Below, in pieces: positions 16,983-24,902 of a stretch of DNA of 64,000 nucleotides; positions within the stretch are counted from its first letter, which is position 1; every line of letters starts with the position of its first letter. The DNA comes from JALYRV01 sp036675475 (GTDB lineage: Bacteria; Acidobacteriota; Vicinamibacteria; Vicinamibacterales; SCN-69-37): the NCBI GenBank assembly GCA_036675475.1, contig JAKFEY010000001.1, positions 11,590 through 75,589 of the forward strand, in the 5' to 3' direction. The translations under genes and the position numbers were made by a program. The notes under the pieces were generated by a model. That model saw nothing but the letters and a program-made list of their open reading frames with translations, did not search any database and was not told where the DNA came from.

Positions 16983-17438
16983 GTGAAGGCATTCCGGCAA
17001 GCGCAGATTCTGGAGCTCGTCGACAGCGCCGAGGTGCACTCGCAGCAGGAGCTGCTCGCGCGGCTCGGCAAGCGCGGCATCAAGACGACGCAGGCGACGC
17101 TCTCGCGCGACATTCAGGAGCTCGGCCTCGTCAAGCGCGCGGCCGACGGCGCCTACGCGCGCGCGACGGCCGCGAACGCGCCCGTCGCGGCGCCGAGCGA
17201 TTCGCTGCGCCGGCAGATTGCGGTGCTGTTGCGGGGCGTCGAGCGCGTCGACCAGATGCTGGTGCTGCGCACCGATCCGGGGCAGGCGCAGGCGCTGGGC
17301 GTGGCGATCGATCGCACGCGCCTCGAGGAAGTGGCCGGCACCGTGGCCGGCGATGACACGATTTTCGTGCTGTGCCGCGGCAAGGCCGCGGCGGCCGAGG
17401 CAGAAGATCAGTTCGTGGACTGGATGAAAGGGAAATAG
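16983..17438 (+). CDS. argR: Arginine repressor ArgR
   Basis: The 151-residue winged-helix regulator senses arginine. The N-terminal domain has HSQQELLARLGKRGIKTTQATLSRDIQELGLVK, the family's SR-D recognition helix. The C-terminal hexamerisation and arginine-binding domain contains LRTDPGQAQALGVAID and the AGDDTIFVLCR strand. It starts with GTG at 16983 with no leader, directly beside the operator, so autoregulation is likely. It is followed 8 bp later by argG. Confidence 0.92.
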   Translation: MKAFRQAQILELVDSAEVHSQQELLARLGKRGIKTTQATLSRDIQELGLVKRAADGAYARATAANAPVAAPSDSLRRQIAVLLRGVERVDQMLVLRTDPGQAQALGVAIDRTRLEEVAGTVAGDDTIFVLCRGKAAAAEAEDQFVDWMKGK

Positions 17439-17446
17439 GAGACGAG

Positions 17447-18706
17447 ATGGCAGCAGAGAAGATCATCCTTGCGTATTCAGGCGGCCTCGACACGTCGGTG
17501 GCCATTCCGTGGCTGGCCGACCGCTTCGACGCCGAGCTCATCGCCGTGACGATGGACCTGGGCCAGGGCAAGGAGCTCGACGATGTGCGCGAGCGCGCGC
17601 TGGCCGTGGGCGCCAAGCGCGCGCACGTCATCGATCTGCGCGAGGAGTTCGCGCGCGACTACATCCTGCCGGCGCTGCAGGCGGGCGCGGTGTACGAGGG
17701 CAAGTACCCGCTGGCGACCGCGCTCGGCCGTCCGCTCATCGCGAAGCATCTCGTGGAGATCGGCCGCATCGAAGGCTCGAAGACGATCGCGCACGGCTGC
17801 ACGGGGAAAGGCAACGATCAGGTGCGCATCGACGTCTCGGCGCGCGCGCTCGAGCCGCAGGTGAAGGTGATCGCGCCGGCGCGCATCTGGGGCCTCACGC
17901 GTCCCGAAGAAATTCAGTACGCGAAGGACCGCAACATCCCGGTGCCGGCCACGGTCGACAGCCCGTACAGCACCGACACGAACCTCTGGGGCCGCTCGAT
18001 CGAGTGCGGCTGCCTCGAGGATCCGTGGTGCGAGCCGCCGGACGACATCTATCTGCTGACCAAGTCGCCCGCCGAGGCGCCCGACACGCCCGCGTACGTC
18101 GAGATCGAGTTCGAGAAGGGCGTGCCCGTGAAGATCAACGGCGTGGCCATGAGCCTCGTCGAGCTGATCACGAGCCTCGAGACGATTGCCGGCGCCCACG
18201 GCGTGGGACGCCTCGACATGGTCGAGAACCGCCTCGTCGGCATCAAGTCGCGCGAGATCTACGAAGCGCCCGCGGCCGTGGCGCTGCACACCGCGCACAA
18301 GGAGCTCGAGACGATGGTCATCCCGCGCGATCTCGAGCGGCTGAAGCGCCAGCTCGGGGCCGTGTATGCGGACCTCGTGTACAACGGCCTCTGGTTCACG
18401 CCCACGCGCGAAGCGATCGACGCTTTCGTCGCGAAGGTCCAGGAGCGCGTCACCGGCGTCGTCCGCCTCAAGTTCTTCAAGGGCGACTGCCGCGTCGTCG
18501 GCCGCAAGTCGCCGTTCGCGCTGTACGACCACGCGCTGGCGACCTACGATGCCGGCGATGCGTTCGATCACACCGCGGCGGAAGGCTTCGTGAAGATCTG
18601 GGGCCTGCCGGTGGAGACGGCCGCGCGCAAGTCGCCTGAAAAGGTGGCGGCGGCGCTCAAGGCCGAGTCGAAGGTTCCGGTGGGCCACGCTGGAGAGAAG
18701 GCCTAG
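17447..18706 (+). CDS. argG: Argininosuccinate synthase
   Basis: ATP-dependent joining of citrulline and aspartate to argininosuccinate. The 419-residue protein has the P-loop AYSGGLDTSVAIPWL at residues 9-23, HGCTGKGNDQVRID, and SPYSTDTNLWGRSIECG. The ATG at 17447 is preceded by AGGAGA; longer frames start in argR. A normal, intact member, with a one-base gap to argH. Confidence 0.95.
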   Translation: MAAEKIILAYSGGLDTSVAIPWLADRFDAELIAVTMDLGQGKELDDVRERALAVGAKRAHVIDLREEFARDYILPALQAGAVYEGKYPLATALGRPLIAKHLVEIGRIEGSKTIAHGCTGKGNDQVRIDVSARALEPQVKVIAPARIWGLTRPEEIQYAKDRNIPVPATVDSPYSTDTNLWGRSIECGCLEDPWCEPPDDIYLLTKSPAEAPDTPAYVEIEFEKGVPVKINGVAMSLVELITSLETIAGAHGVGRLDMVENRLVGIKSREIYEAPAAVALHTAHKELETMVIPRDLERLKRQLGAVYADLVYNGLWFTPTREAIDAFVAKVQERVTGVVRLKFFKGDCRVVGRKSPFALYDHALATYDAGDAFDHTAAEGFVKIWGLPVETAARKSPEKVAAALKAESKVPVGHAGEKA

Positions 18707-18707
18707 C

Positions 18708-20078
18708 GTGGCAGCGATGTGGAGCGGCCGTTTCGACGGCCGCCCCGATCCCGACGTCTTCGAGTTCGGCCGATCGTTTTCGTTCGATCGCCGGCTCGTC
18801 GACGACGACATTACCGGCAGCATTGCCTGGAGCGAGGCGTTGGCCTCGGCCGGCGTGCTGTCGGCGGCGGAGGCCAACGCCATCGCGACGGCTTTGGAAG
18901 AGATCCGCATCGAGATTGGCGGGTCGGCTGATTCACTTGCGACCGATGACGAGGACGTCCACTCCTTCGTCGAGCGCCTGCTGATCGAGAAGGTCGGCGA
19001 CGCAGGGCGGCGCCTGCACACCGGCCGGTCGAGGAACGAGCAGGTGTCGCTCGATCTGCGGCTCTATCTGCGCCGGCGGATTCCCGTGATTCAGCAGGAG
19101 CTGCGCGCGCTCGGGATCGCGCTCGTCGAACGCGCCGAGGCGCTCGGCGATGCGGTGATGCCGTCGTACACGCACCTGCGCCGCGCGCAGCCTGTGCTGG
19201 CGGCGCATTTCCTGCTGGCGCACGTCGCGCCACTCGAGCGCGACCTCGAGCGCTTCGCGCAGGCGGCCGGCGCCGCGGATGCGATGCCGCTCGGCTCGGG
19301 CGCGATTGCCGGCACGAGCTACGACATCGACACCGAAACGCTCGCACAGCGGCTCGGCTTCACGAAGGTGGTGGCCAACAGCCTCGACGCCGCCGGCGAC
19401 CGCGATTTTGCCGCGCAGTTCCTGTTCGCGGTGGCGATGTCGGCCATTCATCTGAGCCGTCTCTGCGAAGACCTGATTATTTTTTCGACCGACGAGTTCG
19501 CGTTTTTCGATCTCGACGACGCGGTGGCGACAGGCAGCAGCCTGATGCCCCAGAAGAAGAACCCGGATCCGCTGGAGCTGGTGCGCGGCAAGTCGGCGCG
19601 GGGCATCGGCCACCTGATGCAGTTCCTCACGCTGCTCAAGAGCGTGCCGGCCGGCTATTCGAAGGATCTGCAGGAAGACAAGGAATCGATCTTCGACGCC
19701 GAAGACACGATCATCGGCAGCCTGAAGTCGACGGCCGCGGTCGTGCGCTCGCTGAAGTTCAATCGCGCCGCCGCGCGCGAGGCCGCGTCGGGCCTGCTGC
19801 TCGCCACGGAAGTGGCCGATTACCTCGTCTCGAAAGGCATGCCCTTCCGCCGCGCTCACGAAGTGACCGGCGGCATCGTGCGCGACCTGGTCGCAAGGAA
19901 AACAGATTTTGCGTCGCTCTCGATAGAGCAGTGGAAAGCGTACGACGCGGCTTTCGACGCCGATGTGACGGACTGGCTCACGCCTGAAGCCGCGGTGCGC
20001 AACCGGCGCACGCCGCAATCGACGAATCCCGATGCTGTGCGGGCGCGACTTCTGGCAGCGAAGCGCCGATTGTCGTAG
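18708..20078 (+). CDS. argH: Argininosuccinate lyase
   Basis: Fumarase-superfamily lyase of 456 residues releasing arginine and fumarate, the last pathway step. It shows HTGRSRNEQVSLDLRLYLR, TYTHLRRAQPV-type substrate contacts (PSYTHLRRAQPVLAAHF), GAIAGTSYDID, and the flexible catalytic loop GSSLMPQKKNPDPLELVRGK. It starts with GTG at 18708 straight after argG. No terminator was seen downstream. Confidence 0.95.
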   Translation: MAAMWSGRFDGRPDPDVFEFGRSFSFDRRLVDDDITGSIAWSEALASAGVLSAAEANAIATALEEIRIEIGGSADSLATDDEDVHSFVERLLIEKVGDAGRRLHTGRSRNEQVSLDLRLYLRRRIPVIQQELRALGIALVERAEALGDAVMPSYTHLRRAQPVLAAHFLLAHVAPLERDLERFAQAAGAADAMPLGSGAIAGTSYDIDTETLAQRLGFTKVVANSLDAAGDRDFAAQFLFAVAMSAIHLSRLCEDLIIFSTDEFAFFDLDDAVATGSSLMPQKKNPDPLELVRGKSARGIGHLMQFLTLLKSVPAGYSKDLQEDKESIFDAEDTIIGSLKSTAAVVRSLKFNRAAAREAASGLLLATEVADYLVSKGMPFRRAHEVTGGIVRDLVARKTDFASLSIEQWKAYDAAFDADVTDWLTPEAAVRNRRTPQSTNPDAVRARLLAAKRRLS

Positions 20079-20131
20079 CCGTTTTGTACGGTGACGACCT
20101 CATCTATAAGACTTAGCTTGACTACATAGGA

Positions 20132-20150
20132 CACCAGCGTCATGCTGGTG
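20132..20150. repeat. Small hairpin upstream of the lipoprotein gene
   Basis: CACCAGC and GCTGGTG flank a 5-base loop. TTGACT at 20118-20123 could be a -35 but no good -10 follows. The hairpin lies about 65 bases before the ATG and could be a weak argH terminator or part of the leader. Confidence 0.45.
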
Positions 20151-20214
20151 ATCTAATTCACAAGCAATAGCCAGCACCCTAAGCCGCCCCCAGCAGCTCC
20201 TGGAGCAACTCTCG

Positions 20215-21816
20215 ATGTCTCGTTTCTCTGTTATTCGTGTGTCTGCGTGCGCCGTTGCGCTCGCCCTTGCCGCAGGTTGCGGCTCAAACGCGCCCACCGC
20301 TCCCGCGCCTGCCGTCAACGGCTCGGTCCCGGTGTCGGCGAACCCCGGCAGCGATTCGAATGGCGCCGGCGCCATCGCGACCGCCAACACCGGAGCCATC
20401 ACGGTTCCCGCCGGCGGCGGCACCAACTACACGTGCAGCGATCTGGCCGCGCAGTACGCGCCGGGCGCCGAGTGGATCGAAGTCAAACTCGATCAGGCGC
20501 CGAACGGCGCGCACACCGTTGCCGACAACATGCTGTCGGCCGGCATCACCAACGGCACGAGGCTGACGTTCGACTGGACCGCGAACCGCGGCGTCGATGC
20601 CGTCTTCGTGAAGTCGGGCAGCGCGGGCCACAGCCTGTATCTCTACTCGACCGAAAGCACGGGCGCCACCGGCCTCACGACACCGACCGGCCAGGACATC
20701 AGCCACGTCTCGTTCTGTTACGACGTGGAGCTGCTCGTGTCGAAGACGGCGGCGACGTCGTTCACGCGCGACTACGACTGGACGATCGCGAAGTCGGTCG
20801 ATCAGCCGTCGATTACGCTCGCCAACGGCGCGCAGACCGCAGTGAACTACACGGTTGCCGCGTCGAAGGATGCCGGCACCGACAGCGACTGGGCCGTGTC
20901 GGGTACGCTCATCGTGACCAACCCGCACACGTCGCTGACCGCCGCGGGAATCTCGGTGGAAAGCAGCCTCGCGAACCACGGTGCCATTGCCGTGTCGTGC
21001 CCGCTCGGCTCGCTCGCGCCGCAGGCGTCGATGACCTGCAGCTACGGGCCCGTGAGCCTCGCCAACGGAAGCGCGCGCACGAACACGGGCGCCGCAGACA
21101 GCTCGACCTACGGCATCGTGCGCGGCGAAGGCGCCGCAGCCGTGTCGTTCGTCGCGCCGACGACCGTTCGCGACAACGCCGTCAACGTGACGGACAGCTA
21201 CTCGGGTGCGGCCGTGCTCGCGACGGGCCTCACGGCCTCGCGCGCGTTCACCTATCCGCGTCCCGTGCAGGCCTCGCAGCTTGCCTGCGGCGCGAACACT
21301 CTCAGCAACACCGCCTCGCTCGCGACCGACGATGGCGCGATGCGAACGGCGTCGGTGAATGTCACCGCGATGCTCGACTGCTCGACGGCCGCGGTGCCGC
21401 CGCCTCCGCCGGCCGTTCCGCCCACGGCCGGCTGCACGCTGACGCAGGGATACTGGGGTACGCATTCGAGCAAAGGCCCCGCGAAATACGACGCGACGTG
21501 GGCGCTGGTTGGCGAGAACACGCCCTTCTATCAGAGCGGCGCCTCCTACTACGGGGTGCTGCAGCTGCCCACGAAGGGCAACGCGTACTACCAGCTCGCG
21601 CACCAGTTCATCGCGGCGAAGCTGAACATCCTCAAGGGTGCCGCGGCGCCGGCGGGCTTCGACATGGCCGCGGCCGACGCGTTCTTCACGGCGAACACCC
21701 CGGCGCAGATCGCGGCGCTGAAGGGCAGCTCGCCGCTGCGCGCGCAGGCGCTCGCCTGGGCGGCGACGCTCGACAGCTACAACAACGGGCTGCTCAACGC
21801 GCCGCACTGCTCGTGA
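20215..21816 (+). CDS. Large secreted lipoprotein with C-terminal TQGYW-type domain
   Basis: This 533-residue protein has a lipobox (LALAAGC, Cys about 22) and a Pro/Ala/Ser-rich linker. Residues 180-390 contain two repeats of bacterial-surface Ig-like sandwich character (SVDQPSITLANGAQTAVNYTV). A Pro-rich hinge (PPPPPAVPPT) then leads to GCTLTQGYWGTHSSKGPAKYDATW, a Cys-bounded module found at the end of various exported proteins, ending with a further Cys near the C-terminus. It probably sits on the outer membrane or surface. GGAG at 20202-20205 is the likely ribosome binding site. Function unknown. Confidence 0.75.
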   Translation: MSRFSVIRVSACAVALALAAGCGSNAPTAPAPAVNGSVPVSANPGSDSNGAGAIATANTGAITVPAGGGTNYTCSDLAAQYAPGAEWIEVKLDQAPNGAHTVADNMLSAGITNGTRLTFDWTANRGVDAVFVKSGSAGHSLYLYSTESTGATGLTTPTGQDISHVSFCYDVELLVSKTAATSFTRDYDWTIAKSVDQPSITLANGAQTAVNYTVAASKDAGTDSDWAVSGTLIVTNPHTSLTAAGISVESSLANHGAIAVSCPLGSLAPQASMTCSYGPVSLANGSARTNTGAADSSTYGIVRGEGAAAVSFVAPTTVRDNAVNVTDSYSGAAVLATGLTASRAFTYPRPVQASQLACGANTLSNTASLATDDGAMRTASVNVTAMLDCSTAAVPPPPPAVPPTAGCTLTQGYWGTHSSKGPAKYDATWALVGENTPFYQSGASYYGVLQLPTKGNAYYQLAHQFIAAKLNILKGAAAPAGFDMAAADAFFTANTPAQIAALKGSSPLRAQALAWAATLDSYNNGLLNAPHCS

Positions 21817-21833
21817 GCGAGTCTTAAATACGA

Positions 21834-21870
21834 ACGGCCGGTCCCTCAACGGGGCCGGCCGTTTTCATTT
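21834..21870 (+). terminator. Rho-independent terminator of the lipoprotein gene
   Basis: A 13-bp stem (21834-21846 with 21852-21864, one G-T pair) with a TCAAC loop is followed by TTTTCATTT. On the opposite strand the stem lacks a T-run, so it mainly serves the plus strand. Confidence 0.85.
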
Positions 21871-21880
21871 AAAGACGCGA

Positions 21881-22474
21881 TCAGAACCGGAACGAGACGC
21901 CGACCGTGCCTCTCCAGAAGCGGAAGGCGCCGAGGTCGAAGTCGACCTCGTCATCATCATCGCTCTCGGACATCTGACGGAAATAGCGCAGATCGCCGCG
22001 GATGCCGACGCGATCGGTGAAGTACCCCATCACGCCGCCGCCCACGTTGAACCCGAGCGCGTTGCGATCGACTTCGAAGATGTCGTCGACGTCGTCGATG
22101 CTGGTGTTGATCAGGCCGACACCGCCCGTGGCGTACGGGCGGAATGCGCCGCGCGGCGTGCTGAGGACGACATTCGCCATCAGGGATGAGTAGTTGCTGC
22201 TGTCGATGAAATCGACATCGTCGTCGTCGCCCTCGAAGAACTCGGGCGAGTAGCCGAAGTCCACCTCGAAGCCGAACACGCCGGCGCCAAGCCAGGTCAG
22301 CGTGCCGCCGTAGGTCATTTTCGAGCCGTCGATCAGGGTGTCGAATTCGTCGTCATCGACGTCGGTGCCGGCTGCGAAGCTGGCGCCGATGAAGGGTGTA
22401 AAAATCCACTCGGCCGAAGCCGTGGCAGGCGCGAGGCAGAGGGCCATCGCGGTAATAACAATCAGTCGCTTCAT
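21881..22474 (-). CDS. Outer-membrane beta-barrel protein
   Basis: This 197-residue protein has a signal peptide (MKRLIVITAMALCLAPATASA) and alternating hydrophobic strands ending in the aromatic VGVSFRF typical of outer-membrane barrels. It is an 8-strand OmpA/OmpW-like size. Several Asp-rich loops (DVDDDEF, EGDDDDVDF, SESDDDDEVD) could bind cations. The start was set at the signal peptide; the frame upstream is not coding-like. Confidence 0.8.
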   Translation of the reverse strand: MKRLIVITAMALCLAPATASAEWIFTPFIGASFAAGTDVDDDEFDTLIDGSKMTYGGTLTWLGAGVFGFEVDFGYSPEFFEGDDDDVDFIDSSNYSSLMANVVLSTPRGAFRPYATGGVGLINTSIDDVDDIFEVDRNALGFNVGGGVMGYFTDRVGIRGDLRYFRQMSESDDDDEVDFDLGAFRFWRGTVGVSFRF

Positions 22475-22529
22475 GGTAACGGTATGCTCCCGCCACCATG
22501 CCAGCAAGGGCCGTGCCTCGCCGGACGCG

Positions 22530-23087
22530 CTACCTCTTGCGTTTGGCGATTTCCGCGAGCGCCCAGTCGCGAAGGCTGGGGCTCGAAAGGCCGATTGCTC
22601 GAGCTTCTGTCTCGGCCCGTGCCGTGTCCCACCCATCGACGGTGACGCGCTTGATCATCCAGAGCCCGGCCGCGCGGTTCGCGGATCCGCAGTGCACGAA
22701 CACCGGCTGATTTGCGGAATCGGTCACTTCCGCGATGAAACGGTCGACCAGCAGATCGTCGGGGTTTGAGACATCGAAGGGCAGATGTATGTAACGAATA
22801 CCCGCCGTCGCGGCGGCTTCCTTCGCGTCGTCGATGTGCGCGTCGCGCTCGTTCGCGAGACGCAGGTTGATCATGGCCTTATAGCCGCGCTTCGCAATTT
22901 CGGGAATGGCCGCGGCATCGGTGGCGCCCGCGCACGCGATGGTCGGCTCGACCTGCGTCATGTTGCGAACGCCAGGAATATCCTGCCGCGTCATCTGCGA
23001 AACGCCGCTGGCGCCGAGCGCGATCATGGTCGCCCACAACACAATGCCCGCGCTCGCGATGGCGAATGCCGCCTTGTTCCTGTCCAT
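22530..23087 (-). CDS. DUF442-type tyrosine-phosphatase-like protein
   Basis: This 185-residue protein has an N-terminal membrane anchor (AAFAIASAGIVLWATMIAL). The globular part resembles the beta-lactamase-hydrolase-like/DUF442 phosphatases: YKAMINLRLANERD, then the P-loop VHCGSANRAAGLW with the CxxxxR spacing seen in that group. It probably acts on a periplasmic phosphate or thiol substrate. The ATG at 23087 was chosen over a TTG at 23093 because AAAGGAA lies 7 bases before it. It begins just after the stop of the upstream gene, an operon arrangement. Confidence 0.75.
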   Translation of the reverse strand: MDRNKAAFAIASAGIVLWATMIALGASGVSQMTRQDIPGVRNMTQVEPTIACAGATDAAAIPEIAKRGYKAMINLRLANERDAHIDDAKEAAATAGIRYIHLPFDVSNPDDLLVDRFIAEVTDSANQPVFVHCGSANRAAGLWMIKRVTVDGWDTARAETEARAIGLSSPSLRDWALAEIAKRKR

Positions 23088-23089
23088 GC

Positions 23090-24070
23090 TCAATTCCTTT
23101 CGATCGTCACACTCACCGGCGCATCGAGGCGCACCGACAGTGGAGATCCGGAGGTCAGGACCGCAACGGAGCGATCGCCCGCGGCAACCGCCGCGCTGCC
23201 CGCGCCGGCGCCGGCCACGCCGCCGAGAATCGCGCCCTTCCTGCCGCCCATGATGCCGCCGATGATGGCCCCGCCGACGGCACCACCTCCGATCTTAGCC
23301 GCAGACTCGCGCGCGGGTGAATCGCCTTCGCGAACGATGGCGTCGACGCGAACGGTTTCGCGCGCGCCGTCGGCCAGGACGAGCGTGTGGAAGCGCACGC
23401 CGAGCCGCGCCCGCTCCTTGAACTTGCCGCCGCGCGTGACTTCGTTGACCGAGCCCAGCACCTTCGTGCCCGCTGGAATCGCCACGCGGCCGTCGGCGAT
23501 GACGTCGCGCGTGACGGTGGCTTCAACGCGATCTTCGAGTTCCGCGGTCTCGGACGACACGGCCGTGATCAGGCGCACGCCCAGGACGGTGCCGGCAGGG
23601 ACGTGCAGTTCGCGGAACCGCGGGGCGGCTGGTTCCACTGGTTCCACACGTTCCACGGGTTCCACAGGTTCGGTTCTCGGTTCCTCGGTTCCTGGTTCCG
23701 GGGTTCTTGGTTCCTCGGTTCTCGGTTCTGGCGCCGCGACGGGCGTGCGCGTGGTGTTCGCGGCGCGCTCGGCGCGGCGGGGCGCAGCGACAGGGTTCGC
23801 AGGTTCCGTGTAGACCGGCGCGGGCGCCGCGTAAACCGGCGCGGGCGTGAGAAGCGGCGTGATGTGCGCGAGCTCCGACCCGGCTGCCGGCGCGGGCAGC
23901 GCGGTCTCGGTTTCGGCAACGCCGGGACGCGCGTCCGCCGTGATGGCGCTCTGGGCCTCATGCGCGTCGCGCTCGAAGTCGTTGGCCGCAAGCGACAGCC
24001 AGCTCGCCATGCCGATGGTTCCGGCGATGGCGACAGCGGCGGCGGCAATGTAGGAGTTTCGCTTGGTCAT
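23090..24070 (-). CDS. Membrane-anchored protein with glycine-zipper segment
   Basis: This 326-residue protein has one N-terminal membrane segment (SYIAAAAVAIAGTIGMASWL), a Pro/Glu/Arg-rich spacer from residue 110 to 150 encoded by tandem TTCC-type repeats, and a C-terminal domain with VPAGTVLGVRLITAVSSE and IPAGTKVLGSVNEV. Near the end is a glycine-zipper (GGGAVGGAIIGGIMGGRKGA). Similar acidobacterial proteins are envelope-associated and uncharacterised. The spacer length will vary between strains if the repeats slip. It is the first gene of the pair with the phosphatase-like gene. Confidence 0.65.
   Translation of the reverse strand: MTKRNSYIAAAAVAIAGTIGMASWLSLAANDFERDAHEAQSAITADARPGVAETETALPAPAAGSELAHITPLLTPAPVYAAPAPVYTEPANPVAAPRRAERAANTTRTPVAAPEPRTEEPRTPEPGTEEPRTEPVEPVERVEPVEPAAPRFRELHVPAGTVLGVRLITAVSSETAELEDRVEATVTRDVIADGRVAIPAGTKVLGSVNEVTRGGKFKERARLGVRFHTLVLADGARETVRVDAIVREGDSPARESAAKIGGGAVGGAIIGGIMGGRKGAILGGVAGAGAGSAAVAAGDRSVAVLTSGSPLSVRLDAPVSVTIERN
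23631..23731. repeat. Degenerate GGTTCC/GTTCT tandem repeat
   Basis: About fifteen imperfect copies of a 6-8 base GGTTCC-like unit encode the Pro/Glu spacer of the glycine-zipper protein. Frame is preserved only because unit lengths balance. Confidence 0.85.
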
Positions 24071-24268
24071 GGTCGTGTCCTGGTTGCCTCCCATACCGCA
24101 AGCGACGTACCCACCAGATCATCGAAAACAGGCCTGAATCAGCCTAGTCACGGCCACGCTCGACCCTGGAACAGGACAGCTCGTGTCCTCGAAATGGCCC
24201 TCGGAAAGACGCCTCGCGCGACGCTCAGAGGGAAGCCGCCTGGTAGGCCGTTTGCACCTCGGCCCTTC

Positions 24269-24835
24269 ATGCGGCGATTTCTTCTGGTTTTCGTGCTCCT
24301 TTGTGGACCGGTCGCGCGCGCCGAAGCGGTCACGTTGCGCGATCTGATCGACCTGTCAAAGCAGGGTCTGAGCGACGAGCTGCTGATCGCGCTCGTCGAA
24401 GCCGACAAGTCCGTCTTCCATCTCAACGCCGCCGACGTCCGGCTTCTGAAGCATCAGGGTCTCAGCGATCGCCTGCTGATTCACCTGCTGAAAACACCGT
24501 CTTTGCGCCAGGAGATTCAGCCGGTGCTCGTCGCGGCCGACGCCCGCCCCGCGCCCGCTGTCCAACCCGCACCCGAGCGCATCATCGTCATCGAGCGCGT
24601 CGAGACGGTGCCGGTGCCTGTCTATGTGCCGGTCATCACGCCCTCGCGGCGTCACGATCGCGACGACGACCGCGATCACGACGGGCGGGCCGGCGACGAC
24701 GAGCGAAGGCGCCACCGGCCCGAGCCGGTTTACTGGGGCTACGGCGGAAAACTGCGGCCAGACGCCTGGACGCCGCAAGGGCACAGGGAACAGGGGAAAG
24801 GGCAAAGGGACGGCAAGGGGAAAGGGGACAGGTAG
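24269..24835 (+). CDS. Secreted basic protein of unknown function
   Basis: This 188-residue protein has a signal peptide (MRRFLLVFVLLCGPVARA) and then two helical repeats, LIDLSKQGLSDELLIALVEA and VRLLKHQGLSDRLLIHLLKT, that resemble each other. This is followed by a strand IIVIERVETVPVPVYVPV and a charged tail. The last 18 codons (EQGKGQRDGKGKGDR) come from a GGGAAAGG-like low-complexity DNA stretch that continues past the stop, so the natural end of the protein may be earlier. It diverges from the gene above; the 198-bp spacer showed no clear promoter. Confidence 0.65.
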   Translation: MRRFLLVFVLLCGPVARAEAVTLRDLIDLSKQGLSDELLIALVEADKSVFHLNAADVRLLKHQGLSDRLLIHLLKTPSLRQEIQPVLVAADARPAPAVQPAPERIIVIERVETVPVPVYVPVITPSRRHDRDDDRDHDGRAGDDERRRHRPEPVYWGYGGKLRPDAWTPQGHREQGKGQRDGKGKGDR

Positions 24836-24902
24836 CAGGTAAAGGTCAAAGGGGGGCCCGACGTAATGTGCTATAACCCGGCACGTCAGGAGTCCCCCTT
24901 TT

